Shown in pieces: positions 24,226 to 35,762 of a DNA stretch of 64,000 bases. The notes below the pieces were generated by a model. The model was not told the origin of the DNA. It saw only the letters and a list, made by a program, of their open reading frames with translations, and did no database searches. The stretch spans positions 81,291,391-81,355,390 of the forward strand of contig CM067366.1 of NCBI GenBank assembly GCA_034401795.1, given 5' to 3'. The stretch is from Chaetoderma sp. LZ-2023a (taxonomy: Eukaryota; Mollusca; Caudofoveata; Chaetodermatida; Chaetodermatidae). The position numbers and the translations under genes are program-made. Position 1 is the stretch's first letter. Every line of letters starts with the position of its first letter.

Positions 24226-24891
24226 CCTTGATATCCGGATCAGAGTCGGAAAAAACGCTTAAAAAGCAATTTACAGCTCAGAGTACCGGGGAAATATTTA
24301 GCATCTCTAAACACACGCATACACGCATGCCCGCACGGCCGCAGACACACGTGCACTCCCAAGCGCATGCACACTGTGGCTGCAATGCAACCGTGCTGCA
24401 GCCGCATGTCTTTGTGCGGTCGCGCTGCGACCTCCCATGTGCATGTTACAGTACGTATAGCCATATAGCGACAACAATCAAGCCGTAACATCCCTTCCAT
24501 TGGTTATCTCCCACCCCAACCCACCCAACCACACACACACCCTCAAACTGGTGTTTTTTTTAAATATTCAACTACTTACCTGTGGGGTTGTGCCTGCCTT
24601 GAAATACATATATGGCATGGCCCTATATTGGATTAGATGAAAGGAGAGGAGAAATGTAATCTGGGAATATTCATTATTTACACTTTGTATCAGCTTTAAC
24701 AAAGGCTAGTCAGTGGCTGAGAAGACCCCAGCGTGTGAAGAGTAAATCCTGGATTATTGTTTTTGTTCTTTGTAGTGTATGCTATTTAACTGTACTCTTT
24801 GCGCGATGTTACCATGGCATCAGACATGACATTCAGATCTTTCGACCATGCAGAATTGAAGACTCCCCACAGGGAGAAACTTGAGTGTTAT

Positions 24892-24948
24892 AGATAGATA
24901 GATAAATAGATGGATGGATGGATGGATGGATGGATAGATGGATGGATG

Positions 24949-25002
<54 letters not shown>

Positions 25003-25085
25003 CAGATAGACAGATAGACAGATAGATAGTTAGATAGATAGATAGATAGATACATAGATACATAGATAGATAGATAGATTTATTT
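24892..25085. repeat. (GATA)n/(GATG)n microsatellite, probable retroposon tail
   Basis: GATA and GATG units, then TTTATTTCCACAATAGGCCG. The same arrangement (ATAGA repeat, TTATT-CACAATAG) marks the end of the inverted repeat at 60.9 kb. This suggests a 3' tail of a retroposon lying on the minus strand. Confidence 0.85.
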
Positions 25086-25286
25086 CCACAATAGGCCGAT
25101 GGGCACCGAGGGTACCGTACATAATCATCTTCTGGCGGAACACTGGCATAATACAGTATAAAATTACTATATAATTAAAAATCAATATTGTTTTAAGAGT
25201 ATTCATTTACCTATATACCACAAATTATATAGTTTTGTTATATTATCATTATTTCTGCAACAAAACATGATACGGACATGGATCTC

Positions 25287-25526
25287 TTAACCCTTTCATA
25301 CCGGACACGGCCAACACTGGCCTCTGTAGTTGTCTTGAGGAATGCCCATTTGCATGCCAAGAGAAGACTACCCCTGAAACTTTACCACTGGAATGACTAG
25401 CTCGATAACCGATCCAATCCCTCCATTCGTAAACCTTCAATAATAGTCTTCTCCGGACGTGCAATCTAACAATCAATAAGCAAATAGTTTGATTTTCATG
25501 ATAGAATTTAGCCATTAAAGTTTTAG
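25287..25526. mobile_element. MITE-B copy
   Basis: TTAACCCTTTCATACC start, AGAGAAGACTACCCCTG, hairpin CCACTGGAATGACTAGCTCG with a degenerate complement, ATAGTCTTCTCC, and AGCCATTAAAG near the end. Confidence 0.6.
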
Positions 25527-25689
25527 CAGACACTATCTATTAGCCTCCAATGTCCCACCCACAAAATCCCAAACAATACCATTATAATGATGACAGTCTG
25601 TGAGGCAGGAGAAAGCAATCACTAAAAAGGAAGAAGGGAAGAAAAGGAAAACTGAAAGAAAAGAAAAGAACAGAAAAGAGGTGGAGAAA

Positions 25690-26326
25690 ATGTTTACCCA
25701 TTTTGGCCACGTAGAAGAAAAGCGTTATATACAAAAGCGCCTAACTTTTGGACTGTTGAGCTGCTATTACTATTTAACAGTTCTGTAAATTTATAAACAT
25801 TTGGTCTTTTCCAATAATATGGTTTTATATATTTTATTCGCAATTCATTGTACATTGGGCATAAAATTAAGAAGTGATATTCGTATTCTATATCATCACA
25901 TGTCTGACATTTTCGTTCTTCTAGTGGTATTGCAATAAGTCGGTGCCACCTTCCTGTATGAATCTATAGTCTGGGCGACCCGCTGCGTAATTTGCTATGA
26001 GCATATCGATGTTTTGCAATCCTTACTTTATCTAAATATGTCTTATAACCTAAATCGTCTGAAAGATATCTGCAAAGTCTTGTTTTGTTGCGCTGCTCCA
26101 AATGTCCCCTCCATTCCTGAGTATACATATGGCAAGCTCTCTGCTTATATTCTAAAACAAATTGATCTTTATTGACATTTAATCCCTGCCCTTCTCTTAC
26201 ATTATTAAAACCTTTCGAGCATGACATATATCAACATCATACGCCGAATCAAATCCCCAGATTTCACTACCATAGCATAGTATACGTAAAATAAGTTTAT
26301 CAAATAGTTGGCACCAATGGGATGGT
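25690..26326 (-). pseudogene. LINE family L-C 3' fragment
   Basis: Minus-strand pieces read, in order, LFDKLILRILCYGSEIWGF, GLNVNKDQFVLEYKQR, WRGHLEQRNKTRLCRYL, YKTYLDKVRIAKHRYAHSKLRSG, a Cys-His stretch CDDIEYEYHFLILCP, YIKPYYWKRPNVY and a C-terminus KLGAFVYNAFLLR. Each has a close counterpart in the LINE at 62.3-64 kb, so they belong to one family. It is 5'-truncated at a TTG microsatellite and full of stops. Confidence 0.75.
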
Positions 26327-26327
26327 G

Positions 26328-26333
26328 TTAAGC

Positions 26334-26387
<54 letters not shown>

Positions 26388-26409
26388 GTTGTTGTTGTCA
26401 TTATTATTA

Positions 26410-26452
<43 letters not shown>

Positions 26453-26455
26453 TAG

Positions 26456-26501
<46 letters not shown>

Positions 26502-26527
26502 GGTGGTGGTGGTGTTGTTGTTGTTGA
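26328..26527. repeat. (TTG)n / (TTA)n triplet microsatellite
   Basis: TTG runs flank a TTA run. It abuts the truncated 5' end of the L-C LINE fragment. Confidence 0.97.
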
Positions 26528-26540
26528 GCAGGTCTTTCTT

Positions 26541-26790
26541 TCAGTATTGGTTGTTACAGGTCGTAAACAGGCCTTGAGTTTTCTCTTTTGTGTTCTGCCT
26601 TACATATAGCATAAATTGTGTTCTTTCTGTTGTGTATTTTTCGCAGCAGAAAAGAAAATGCATTGCTGTTTCTACTAAGTTGCATGTATTATATAGTCGT
26701 TCCTCCCTGTCAATACCCACCCACCTTTTTAGATTATATTGCAAGGTGATGGGTGAAAGAAAATTAACTGTTTGTCTGCAAGCCACCTGA
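26541..26790 (-). pseudogene. LINE C-terminal zinc-ribbon fragment
   Basis: Minus-strand frame ending near 26.79 kb reads CNLVETAMHFLFCCEKYTTER, a C-x-(E)-HFL-C-Y pattern typical of the extreme C-terminus of non-LTR ORF2. It may be a separate, unrelated LINE from the L-C piece next to it. Confidence 0.5.
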
Positions 26791-26799
26791 CTATAGTTT

Positions 26800-28600
26800 C
26801 AATGGGTCATAACTCTTGACATGTTGGATATTTCGAAAACAATATGACTGACATTTCTTGGTGGCTTAAATTCCAGACAGTTTTTTAAATAGTCAGCTTA
26901 TTCAGTTAGAACCAATGGAAAATGTAATCTGAAGATCTTCAGCAGGCAGACAATAAATACTAAGTATTTCAAACAAATTTGGAATAGTTAGATCTCCTTC
27001 CGAACGAGTTTGACATAACGAGGTCCAAATGAGACCTTACTAAACGAGTGTGAGAAAGTTGCTCAAAATCGCAGCAATTTCTATATATGTTATAACATAT
27101 CATTTCTAACATTCCCACCGATTCTGGTCAATTTCAAAACATTTTCCATATACATACCTGAGCTATTACCGTAACGCTTCACTAAGAGATTACTTATCAA
27201 GACGCAACAATATTATAGTGATACATACGTGAAATACATCTTATTATTTCAGGTTTGAAATTATTTTAATTGATCCTTTAAAATCACCAAACTAAATTTT
27301 ATATTGAGATTTATCAAACTATTTCATTCTACTACATTTTCCTGTAATAAACCAAAACTAAAGCAGCATTGTTGCATCATTGCCGTTATGCAACAATAGG
27401 CGCAGTAGTACATTGGGATGCGCGTGCCTAGCACATAACTATATTATCCTAGTTGATCATAAAATCACCCCTAATAGTCCAGTCAATCTAAGGAACGACC
27501 CGGGCAAATTGCAACAGAATTTCTTTCAGTAGATTTATGGCGGAGAATCAATGGCATATGACTAAAAAGAATCTAGCCAATTCTGACAGCGGGAAATATC
27601 AAATTGTGCTTTTAAAACCCGTTCTCTTTTGTGCCGCGCTTATTATTGATTTGATAAGTGCGTACATTGCCCATACACTCACTACTTCATAATTTAAATC
27701 TCTTATTTTTCCTTTATTCCTCCATGTATCCTATTTTCAAACTGGCACGCGTGTTTGGTGCTTTGCTAAGTGTACATCTATGCTTTATGAACGGTCATTT
27801 TAACAGCAGGTATTAAAATATCTGCCGTGTTGTAGGATTTCGAATTTATCGTTCATCATTCTTCTTACCCATTACTTGTCGTGTAGATCACGCGTCTCTG
27901 GTCTAGACGAACCATCAGCGAACGCTCTAAAGGTGATACTGATGTACTGAGCTTAGATTTCTGTCATTTCCTCTTGACATTTCCTCATCCTCGGATATTC
28001 CGCCGTTAGTAGGAGCATCGTGATCAAGTTATTAAATTATGTTATAATATATTAATCTATGATGAAATAAACCTAGCTTGGTGTGGTGGGTGATAATCCA
28101 CACGTACTTTTGTTATATTATTCATTAATACATAGCACCCCTTGTTTGCCTGACTGCAAAGTATTTACATATACCAAGACATACAGTTTTCAAATAAAAG
28201 TTGGCAATTTAGCGTGTACATGCGTGTGCCTGCTTTAAATGTTCCTTTCAATTATGATATTTGAGCAAAATGCATCACTTGTCATACTTTGACGCGTTTC
28301 TGTTTGCGTTCCCTTTAACGTCAGCTTAGTTAACACAAGGATAGTTAAACTCTTAAATCTCACGGGTTTTTGTAAATTAGGTTACCTCGCGCTAGCTTAA
28401 TTTAATCTACAGCTATACCAGTGTCACGTCCATGTATCCGGTCTGAAAGTATAGCATCATCTAAGGAAATGATGGCCGATGAAAACTGTCACATTATCAG
28501 AGGGTTGTCGCGAGTGTATGCTCCTCTATAACCAGGGATGAAACGACAAAAAAATGGATATTGCAGTTGTTCGATACAAATGTCTCCCGATAGGTGTGGA
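26800..28600. other. Non-coding, AT-rich stretch without recognised elements
   Basis: No credible open frame and no match to the repeat families found elsewhere in the window. Confidence 0.45.
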
Positions 28601-28602
28601 GT

Positions 28603-28681
28603 AATGGAGGAATCTAGTTCCTCAGTCAATCATATGACGTCATAATCAACAACGTCACATGTCGGCTGACGTCACAATCAA
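28603..28681 (+). mobile_element. MITE-A left-arm fragment
   Basis: AATGGAGGAATCTAGTTCC followed by CATATGACGTCATAATCAAC and CTGACGTCACAATCA (two TGACGTCA sites). Cut by the next MITE-A copy. Confidence 0.55.
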
Positions 28682-29032
28682 TTGACCTTTCCAGCTATAC
28701 CTTGCCCATCTCTAGCTAAGCTCCATCTACATCTCGATCGCGTTGGGGTCGATCGATCCTTGAACTCCTTGCCTATCAATTTATAGAAAGCTGTACAGGT
28801 AAGCTGTTGCATATTTTGAAACTAAGTTGACTGGGTGCTGTTACTGCCAGGATGTTTAGTAAATGGTAAAGCCACAGAATTCGTACAGCAACGCATAGCC
28901 CGTCACCAATTATGCGTTCGTGACGTACTTATCTACGTCATTCATGACGTCATTAGTGATGGCGTCATCCTACACGTCATGTAGTTGATTATGACGTCAT
29001 ATGATGGATGGATAAAATGGAAGGGTCCATTA
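28682..29032 (-). mobile_element. MITE-A copy, reverse, second core arm missing
   Basis: TTGACCTTTCCAGCTATACC start, GGTCGATCGATCC block, only the first arm of the palindrome (28,805-28,848), then TAAATGGTAAAGCCA and an arm with two TGACGTCA sites, ending AAATGGAAGGGTCCATT. Confidence 0.7.
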
Positions 29033-29412
29033 CGTCATGAATCATGATGTATGAGGTGATTTAGTCCGTCCTAAATGCTTAATAGTCCCTCAAACGTGTA
29101 CGAATTGAATGTCTTCATTATTTAATATACATTCTGTTCAACATCTTGAAACAAATTTGACTGGGCACTGTTGCTGCCATAACCTCTGATAATGTGACGT
29201 TATTTTGATGGTTTTGGTCCAGCAAATTAATTCCAGAAAGCGTGCCGACAACTCCTAGTCAAATTAGTTTCAAAATATTCAACAGTTGACCTGTACAGTT
29301 TTCTGGAAATTGAGATACAGAGAGTGAAGGGATTGATCGATCCCAACCCGGTCAAAGCGTGGGTGCAGCTTAGCTAGAGATTGGCGGGAATAGTTAACAC
29401 TGGATCCCTCCA
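29033..29412 (+). mobile_element. MITE-A copy with a sequence in the hairpin loop
   Basis: Core arms at 29,132 and 29,284 are intact, but the loop holds about 65 extra bases (TTTTGGTCCAGCAAATTAATTCC...). A similar string occurs at 30,055-30,100. Right arm ends AACACTGGATCCCTCCATT. Confidence 0.65.
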
Positions 29413-29419
29413 TTGATGA

Positions 29420-30300
29420 TTAACTCAGATATCACGTGATCAAATGTCACGCGAAAATGATATATTTAAGCAAATTATCAGGTTATTATTTTGTTTCCTG
29501 TTATGAAAGCCATTCGTCATATTTGTCCATTTTGATTTACGCAGATGTGTTTAATGACGAAACAGATGATGTAATTTAGATATAATTTGTCTTCTGGGTC
29601 TGATCGAGGAGTAGCGTGCCAATTGCTTTGCGATCGGCGCGCGAAGCCGACGGCGATGCGAACGGGAAGTTGCTGATCGCCTCTCCTTGTCACTTGTGAA
29701 TGAGCATGTTTTAACATTTGTGTGTTGTTCTCGATTCGTCGAAGACTGGACACAGGACTAACCAATGACAAAGGCATGCCCATTCCGTGTGATTTTGCAA
29801 GCCTAAACTCAGAAATGGATTCTGAGAAAATCGCAAGTTGACTTTTCAAAAAATACAATGATTAGTTGCTCTATGTCGCTATCAAGTCGGCTTAATATGC
29901 TAGGTTCAGCAAAGCGAAGGCGAAACGATGTTATCATGAAGTGATAGCGAGCAATCACCGTTGCCTCCCGGTTGTCTCGTGTATTACCCGCAATATTACA
30001 CGTTTAAGGGAAAGCATAAGTTAAACACAATTGCAGAACGACGACATGATTGTTTTGGTCAATGCAAATTAATTCCCGAAAGCATGCTGACAACTCCAGT
30101 CCAATCCCACCCACCCACCCCACCCCGCACCCCCAACTCACCCTCGTCTCACCCAGACTCTCCTGGGTGTGCAGTGCAGTGCCCTGTGCATACATTAAAA
30201 CCATTTTGTCATAGTTTGGAAACAAACTTTACTCAATAAAGCACAACTCCGGTCCAAGATGTAAATGTACGAAATAATTATTATTGAGATAAACTTTGAT
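29420..30300. other. Non-coding stretch sharing a short repeat with 29.2 kb
   Basis: The strings TTTTGGTC-A-CAAATTAATTCC and GAAAGC(G/A)TGC(C/T)GACAACTCC recur here and in the preceding MITE loop. A C/CA-rich tract lies at 30,100-30,150. No gene is supported. Confidence 0.4.
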
Positions 30301-30329
30301 CAGTCACCTTGTGTGCGTGACTGAATGGT

Positions 30330-30362
30330 GTGCGTGTGGGGAGGGGGTGGGGGGGGGGGGGT
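30330..30362. repeat. G-rich tract
   Basis: GGGGAGGGGGTGGGGGGGGG run; could form a G-quadruplex. Confidence 0.85.
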
Positions 30363-30546
30363 GCGTGGCATGTATGGTATTGCGTTTTTTGTATTTACGA
30401 GTTCATATCAGATGGCGAGGTTATAGACATCTCAGTAACAAGTCCTGCTAGTTGGATATGGCTCAAATTTCACAACACGAAAGGCTGTTACCGTAGATTA
30501 GTATTTCTCAAATTTGATCCGGATGAAGATCCGCAAGATCCATATT

Positions 30547-30762
30547 TTAACCCCGTAATGGAGCGGTGGTCTTAAGGAATGTCCATTTGCAGGCCGAGAG
30601 AAGACACTGTTTTTCTACTGAAATGACTGGGTCGATAATCGATCCACTTATTGCAGTGGTAAATTTTCAAAATATAGTCTGCTCTTGCCCTGCTTATTGT
30701 CATGTCCTTCAATAAGGAAATATTTGTATTTTCTTGACCCAATCTAGCCATTAAAGGGTTAA
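30547..30762. mobile_element. MITE-B copy flanked by TTAA
   Basis: TTAACCCCGTAATGG at left and CCATTAAAGGGTTAA at right. It contains CATTTGCAGGCCGAGAGAAGAC and a worn hairpin around 30,615-30,662. Confidence 0.7.
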
Positions 30763-30933
30763 AGTAATGCATTAGAAACGGGAGGGCGGGAGGGCCGGAA
30801 GGCGGGACGGCAACCTCTGCCTGCTGCTAGTGTTTGATGCTTAACAACCGTGCTACTGTCTGTTCCTAGTCTCTGACATCAGGTAGGTACATTGACCACA
30901 AATGCGTTAGCATGTTGTAACTATAGCACCTAT

Positions 30934-30985
30934 CATGGTGAATATTTCGAAACTAATTTCACTGGAAATTATATCTGCCCATCAA
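30934..30985 (+). mobile_element. MITE-A half core
   Basis: GTGAATATTTCGAAACTAATTTCACTGG, first palindrome arm only. Confidence 0.5.
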
Positions 30986-31420
30986 CACTGCCGCCACCAG
31001 TACCACCCCCAAACATCGTGTAAAGTAAGGTGGGCGCCCTACAAGATGGTCGAGCCGATTTACCGAAGCGCACGGCTGAGACTTTGTACTTGTGGTTGGA
31101 GAATAAATGTCAGTTTTCAGAGAGATGGAGATGGATGTTATCATAAAATGAATTCCGCAGCCTTAAATCTCGCCTGTACAACTCATTGTCGACCAGCAAC
31201 ACATCTCAGCGACCTTGACCTTTGACCTTGTAACATCAATGTCGTCACGCGTATTTCTCATAACATGCTAAACCATCTATGCAAGCTTAGTTCCAATAGG
31301 ATCAATCAATCTTGAAATATTAGATGAAAGGATTTGCTGAGCACAAAAACTCAATTTGATCTTTATTGATCCCGCTGGTGCCTTCCAAATGTACATATCT
31401 ATATGTGGATATGTAAGCGT

Positions 31421-31803
31421 CAGGGCCGTATTTAAGGGGGGGGGGAGCAAGCGGGGCAAAAGCCCCGGGGCCCCCACAAGCAAGGGGTCCCACAATTAAA
31501 AAAAATTATGCACTTTCTTGGAAGTTATAGGAATTTAAAGCACGCTTTATTAGTTTAGAACTGTTAATCATGCATTGTAATTCTATTCTAATATTTGTGG
31601 GGGCCCCAATTCTTGTTTGGTGTTCGACAACAATGTTAATTACGAAAATTTGCAAAATAAAATAATTTTACAACGAAAGAAAGCGCCATAAATCACCCTA
31701 AAAGTAGACTCTCTGGCCGTCTCAGAGCACCTAGATGTGAAATTTTTCAGACCCCCACCTCATTCTTCGCCCCAGGGCCACCACATATCTAAATACGGCC
31801 CTA
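31421..31803. mobile_element. hAT-type MITE, 383 bp, 8-bp TSD
   Basis: Terminal repeats CAGGGCCGTATTTA and, inverted, TAGGGCCGTATTTA. The exact 8-bp direct repeat GTAAGCGT lies at 31,413-31,420 and 31,804-31,811. CAGGG termini plus an 8-bp duplication are the hAT signature. The interior is G/C-rich near the ends (GGGGCAAAAGCCCCGGGGCCCC) and AT-rich in the middle, without coding capacity. The related copy at 62.06 kb lacks the insertion and has a single GTAAGCGT-type site, confirming the boundaries. Confidence 0.92.
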
Positions 31804-31861
31804 GTAAGCGTGCGTGCGTGTGTGTGCCTTTGTTGTGTGCGTGCGTGTGTGCGTGCGTGTG

Positions 31862-31897
<36 letters not shown>

Positions 31898-31920
31898 TTC
31901 GTACGTGCGTGCGTGCGTAT
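31804..31920. repeat. (GTGC)n / (TG)n microsatellite
   Basis: GTGC tetranucleotides with TG interruptions; mirrored by (CACG)n at 61.96-62.04 kb. Confidence 0.95.
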
Positions 31921-32345
31921 GTGGATGACCACAAGAACGCGTGAGCGTATATGGACATGAGCATTAGTAAGTGGATAAGAGGAACCAAGAAAGTTATTTG
32001 TTAAAATAAATGCTAAACTAATGCCCTCATGCCATTGCATGAGAGAGTCAGTCAAACCATCCCCGCCACGTTGGAGAATGCGGTACTATTCTGATGGTTT
32101 ATCACTGGAAGGACTGACTCGATAACGAATCCAATGGTTGCAGTGGTGGAGTGTCAGAGTGGTCCTCTTTCGATGTGAAAGAAACGAATCAACGTTTCAA
32201 AAGTCAATTTTTTATTTCTAGGCATGACTTTGTGAAGGTGTATGCGCGCGAAAGTGATTGTGTGAGCGCGTGCAGTCTGATCTCACTCCTCGCTTTTCTT
32301 TCGACCCGCTATTTCGAAAGCGAGGAGTGTTGCCCTTAGTGGTTT

Positions 32346-35300
32346 TAGTCCAGGAGCTAAAGCTAGGTCAGAATCGTGACGTAGCACACCCAGTATTCGG
32401 AAGCTCTGACACTTGCTGTGGCTTGGGGGACATGTCCCACACATTTTAAGCCCTGTTGTACAAACAAATTGTGGTAGCACTAATTAGTTATCCTGATTTC
32501 TTTGCATAGGGGGTCTAGGCTTTGGCTGTATCCACAGTGCACAACGATATACGCATGATCGTGTCATAACTCAAAGTAATATCGTATTAGATTCACCATA
32601 TATGATATTTAGACGACGAAAATTTCAAAGAGGTGTGTATATACGTGAATAAATTGCAACAGCTGTTCAAATCCTTTAAAGTTGAGTCAAGCTCGAAATC
32701 ACACTTGTTCGCATTTTGGAACTCATATATTCATATGGTAGAGCTGCTGCTTGGATTCATAAGAGCTGAGAGAACTGGAGATTGGCAGGCACACCTATCT
32801 GCTACTGCTGCTATGGCGCCATATTTCTACAGCATGGACAGAACCAATTATGCAAGATGGCTGCCAATATATCTTGCGGACATGAAGATGCTTCCAAGTA
32901 CACATCCACATGTACATGAACAATTCTTGAATGGAAATCATTCCGTAAGTCGCTCAGACCATCCATTCAATCAAGTGTGGACAGATATGGCCTTAGAGCA
33001 ATCGATTAATTTGGATTCCAAAAAGCGAGGTGGTATTATTGGAATAACACAAAAGCCAGGAGCTCTGGAGAGATGGTTTTTAACTAGCCACGAGAGGGCA
33101 GCCATAACAACGGTCACAAAGCAAATGTCTGGGTTACAAGATAGTCACATGTTTGGAGTACATAAGGAAATGGGGACTAATCGAATGAACAGGGATGAAA
33201 CCGATGTGCAGAAGATACTTTCGATGTTCTCATCAGATATAATGACCAATCCCTTTAATATTGCGGAAAACGACGACAGCGAGTGTCTTCCGCTTGTAAA
33301 CATTGCAACTGGCGTGGTATTGCCTAGTGAAATCGCCAAGAGACTTGTTTCCGCCTGTGACATTGGTAAGGAGATTATGGAAAATTTTGTTCAGGAGCGG
33401 CTGGACACTAACACGAGAAGCTTTTGGGACACGTTGCCACACTTAAAACTTAAAACATTTGCCAGCCTAGCACAGAAGAAAAAACTCAAAACAAATGATG
33501 AAAAAATTCACAATGTGAGATCTGACCGCGAACTATTTGGTCGATTAATTATTGCCGCAAGGTCCAGAGATGTTGATTTAAAACTAGTGATGACGTATGA
33601 ACTGTCTGCTGTTCCACTATCATTGTCACATACGGATGGGACTCTAAGAAAGAATGTGAAAAGTGTTTTGTTAAGTGAACTAGAAAAGGAAGTAAATGTT
33701 GATGGACGGCTTCCACCTGTTGACAAGACAGGTGCAACAGCTTATGTAGTAGATGGCATGGCAATTGTGCAAATGGTTAAAACTGGAGGTACGTCTACAT
33801 TTGGAGAATTGGCTGATAAATACTGGCACATCTTTACAGTTCCACTGAATCAAGAAGACTGCAACAGAGTAGATATAGTTTTTGACAGATATGATAGACT
33901 CGAATCTCTCAAAGCGGAAGAGCGGCTAAAACGTGGGTCATCAACAGTATTGGAAGTAAAGATTTCTGGAGAAAATACTCCCGTTCCAAAGCAATGGGCG
34001 AAGTACATCAGCAATCCAAGCAACAAAAGTAACCTGGTTGCATTTCTCAGCAAGCGGTGGCGTGATACTGGTCCAAATATGCTATCTGCCGACAATTGCG
34101 TCATTCTTGCTGGTGGCTTTAACGATGGAATGGATGTTGTTGTCATTTCAGCGAACAATTCGTCGTATTTAGAAGAACTTCGATCAGATCACGAGGAAGC
34201 AGATACGCGTATGATGTTGCACGCTTCAAAAGACCACATGCGTGTTGTTATACAGTCTCCTGATACAGACGTGGCAGTACTTAGTATATATACGTATCGT
34301 TCGCTTCACTGTTCTGAACTATGGTTCCGTACGGGCACAAAAGACAAATTGCGATATATACCAATACATACAGTTGCTCAAGTACTGGGCCCAGCTATCT
34401 GTCTGTCTTTGCCTGGGTTTCATTCTCTTACAGGTTGTGATAGCACTAGTGCATTATTTGGAGTCGCTAAGAGAAAAGCATTCAATCTCTTAAAGTCATC
34501 TGAATGTCATCAGCTTAGCTTAGCCCAACTAGGCGAACATGTTGACTTATCACCGAATACTGCAATTCTATGTGAGAAATTTGTCTGTGAGTTGTATACC
34601 ACCAGGGATGTGGGAAAGACAGCTGATGAAACCCATTATTGGCTCTTTTGTCAAAAGAGACAAAGAAATGAAAATCTCCCACCTACATCGAATAGTCTAA
34701 AGCATCACACCGAAAGGGCCAATTTTCAAGCTCTTGTTTGGAGACGTTCATTGCAAGCTGTTCAGAATCTTCCATCTCCAAATGGACATGGCTGAAGTAT
34801 AGTGGATGGTCTACTCAAGCCTGTTCTAATGTCAAAGGATCCTGCTCCATTTGGATTAATTGAACTCACATCATCTAGATGTCAAAAGTCTGCCTGCAAA
34901 AGAACAGATCTCTGTCAATGCAAGGCTAACAATCTACTCTGCACTGAAGCATGCCTTTGTATGGGAGGTGAAATGTGTGACAATGTTCAGCATACAATTG
35001 TCGAAGATGACTCTGACACGGATGAGTAACATTCTCTCATTTGCTCACGTGATAAATATGTCCTGCCAGCTTGTGTAGATATGCACTGCATGTCAGTTAA
35101 AAGTCTAATTATGAAAAATGTAGAAAACATGGGCGTTGTTGTAGCTAAAGTATTGCTAGTCACAAGAAGACCTAAGTGCCCCAATATGTACAAAGCAACA
35201 TACGGGTGTCTTAAACGAGGTTGATTATGTATAAATCTGCGATATACGATCACTCCTTTCCATTTTGGTTAAGATTGTATTGATATAACATGCGCTTAAG

Positions 35301-35524
35301 TTTGTGAAAAATTTACCATTGTGAAAATTGTTTGAGAGCTACATTCAACACCTATTGTAAATGGGCTTCTCACGGGTTAGTGATACCACAATTTTCTTGT
35401 ACAACACGGCTCAGAATATACCCAAGACATCGGTCTAGCATAATATAGAGACAAACCTTCTGAATACTGGGTGTGCTACGAAACCATTTTTCTAGACCCC
35501 TTTTGAAAATTGGCTCCCGGACTA
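32346..35524 (+). mobile_element. 3.18-kb TIR element carrying a FEN/XPG-like nuclease gene (Academ-like candidate)
   Basis: Left end TAGTCCAGGAGC and right end GCTCCCGGACTA are inverted repeats. Similarity continues inward with GTAGCACACCCAGTATTC (about 32,381, and inverted near 35,463) and GTTGTACAA...AATTGTGGTA (about 32,455, inverted near 35,395), so the TIRs span at least ~110-150 bp imperfectly. A 3-bp TTT is present on both sides (32,343-32,345 and 35,525-35,527). The related repeat at 61.55 kb reads straight across this point with one TTT, proving a discrete insertion. Cargo is one long gene on the plus strand. A 3-bp duplication and an XPG-type nuclease fit the Academ superfamily (AcademX lineage) as I recall it. 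No DDE transposase is seen, so the copy is either non-autonomous or of another type. Confidence 0.85.
32633..35029 (+). pseudogene. FEN1/XPG-like nuclease with C-terminal CXC-like Cys cluster, one internal TGA
   Basis: One frame stays open for 720 codons to a TGA at 34,793, then continues open in the same frame to 35,029. The frame begins at a GTG, not an obvious start, so a 5' exon or an upstream start is likely. Acidic residues sit in the FEN1/XPG pattern: VVDGMA (D374) like the first catalytic Asp; VFDRYDRLESLKAEER (D418) like the FEN1 VFDGKPP block; EEADTR (E522, D524); SPDTDVAVL (D544, D546); LTGCDSTSALFG (D603) like the LGCDY...G turn. Spacings of 22 and 57 residues between the last groups are close to those in FEN1. 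Upstream is KPGALERWFLTSHERAA, a conserved block of this invertebrate repeat-borne family. The last 60 residues hold a CXC-like array (CQKSACKRTDLCQCKANNLLC...CLC...MCDN). Structure-specific cutting of flap DNA is inferred; the role in transposition is unknown. Confidence 0.75.
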
Positions 35525-35631
35525 TTTATATACTTAGACCGGATCCCACTCTTCGTTTCCCTTTCGACTTAATATATTTGGAAAGGAAGGGTAGTGATAT
35601 TGGAAATGGCATTGTACTTCTGTCTGAGTGT

Positions 35632-35633
<2 letters not shown>

Positions 35634-35681
<48 letters not shown>

Positions 35682-35762
35682 AAGAAGGAGAGACGAAGAG
35701 ATGTGTGTGCGAGCGCGCGTGCGTGTGTGTATGTGCGTGCGTGCGTGCGTTCGCGTGTGTGT
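35634..35762. repeat. (GA)n and (GTGC)n microsatellites
   Basis: About 20 GA units followed by TG/GTGC units; inverted counterparts at 61,275-61,430. Confidence 0.95.

Larger units (their letters stand above)
31395..32342 (+). repeat. Repeat unit A, left part (inverted partner at 61.5-62.1 kb)
   Basis: Apart from the hAT MITE inside it, this sequence is the reverse complement of 61.55-62.11 kb: GCCTTTGTTGTGTGCGTGCG, GGATGACCACAAGAACGCGTG, AAATGCTAAACTAATGCCC, ACCATCCCCGCCACGTTGG, the MITE-B-type hairpin at 32,103-32,146 and the near-palindrome TCCTCGCTTTTCTTTCGACC / CGAAAGCGAGGA. It is cut at 32,345 by the TIR element. Confidence 0.85.

Noticed and set aside
32151-32480. Short frames around 32.2-32.5 kb
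   Set aside because: They cross the TIR-element boundary, so they are chance frames.
33145-34158. Minus-strand frames opposite the nuclease gene
   Set aside because: Shadows of the long plus-strand frame, without motifs.
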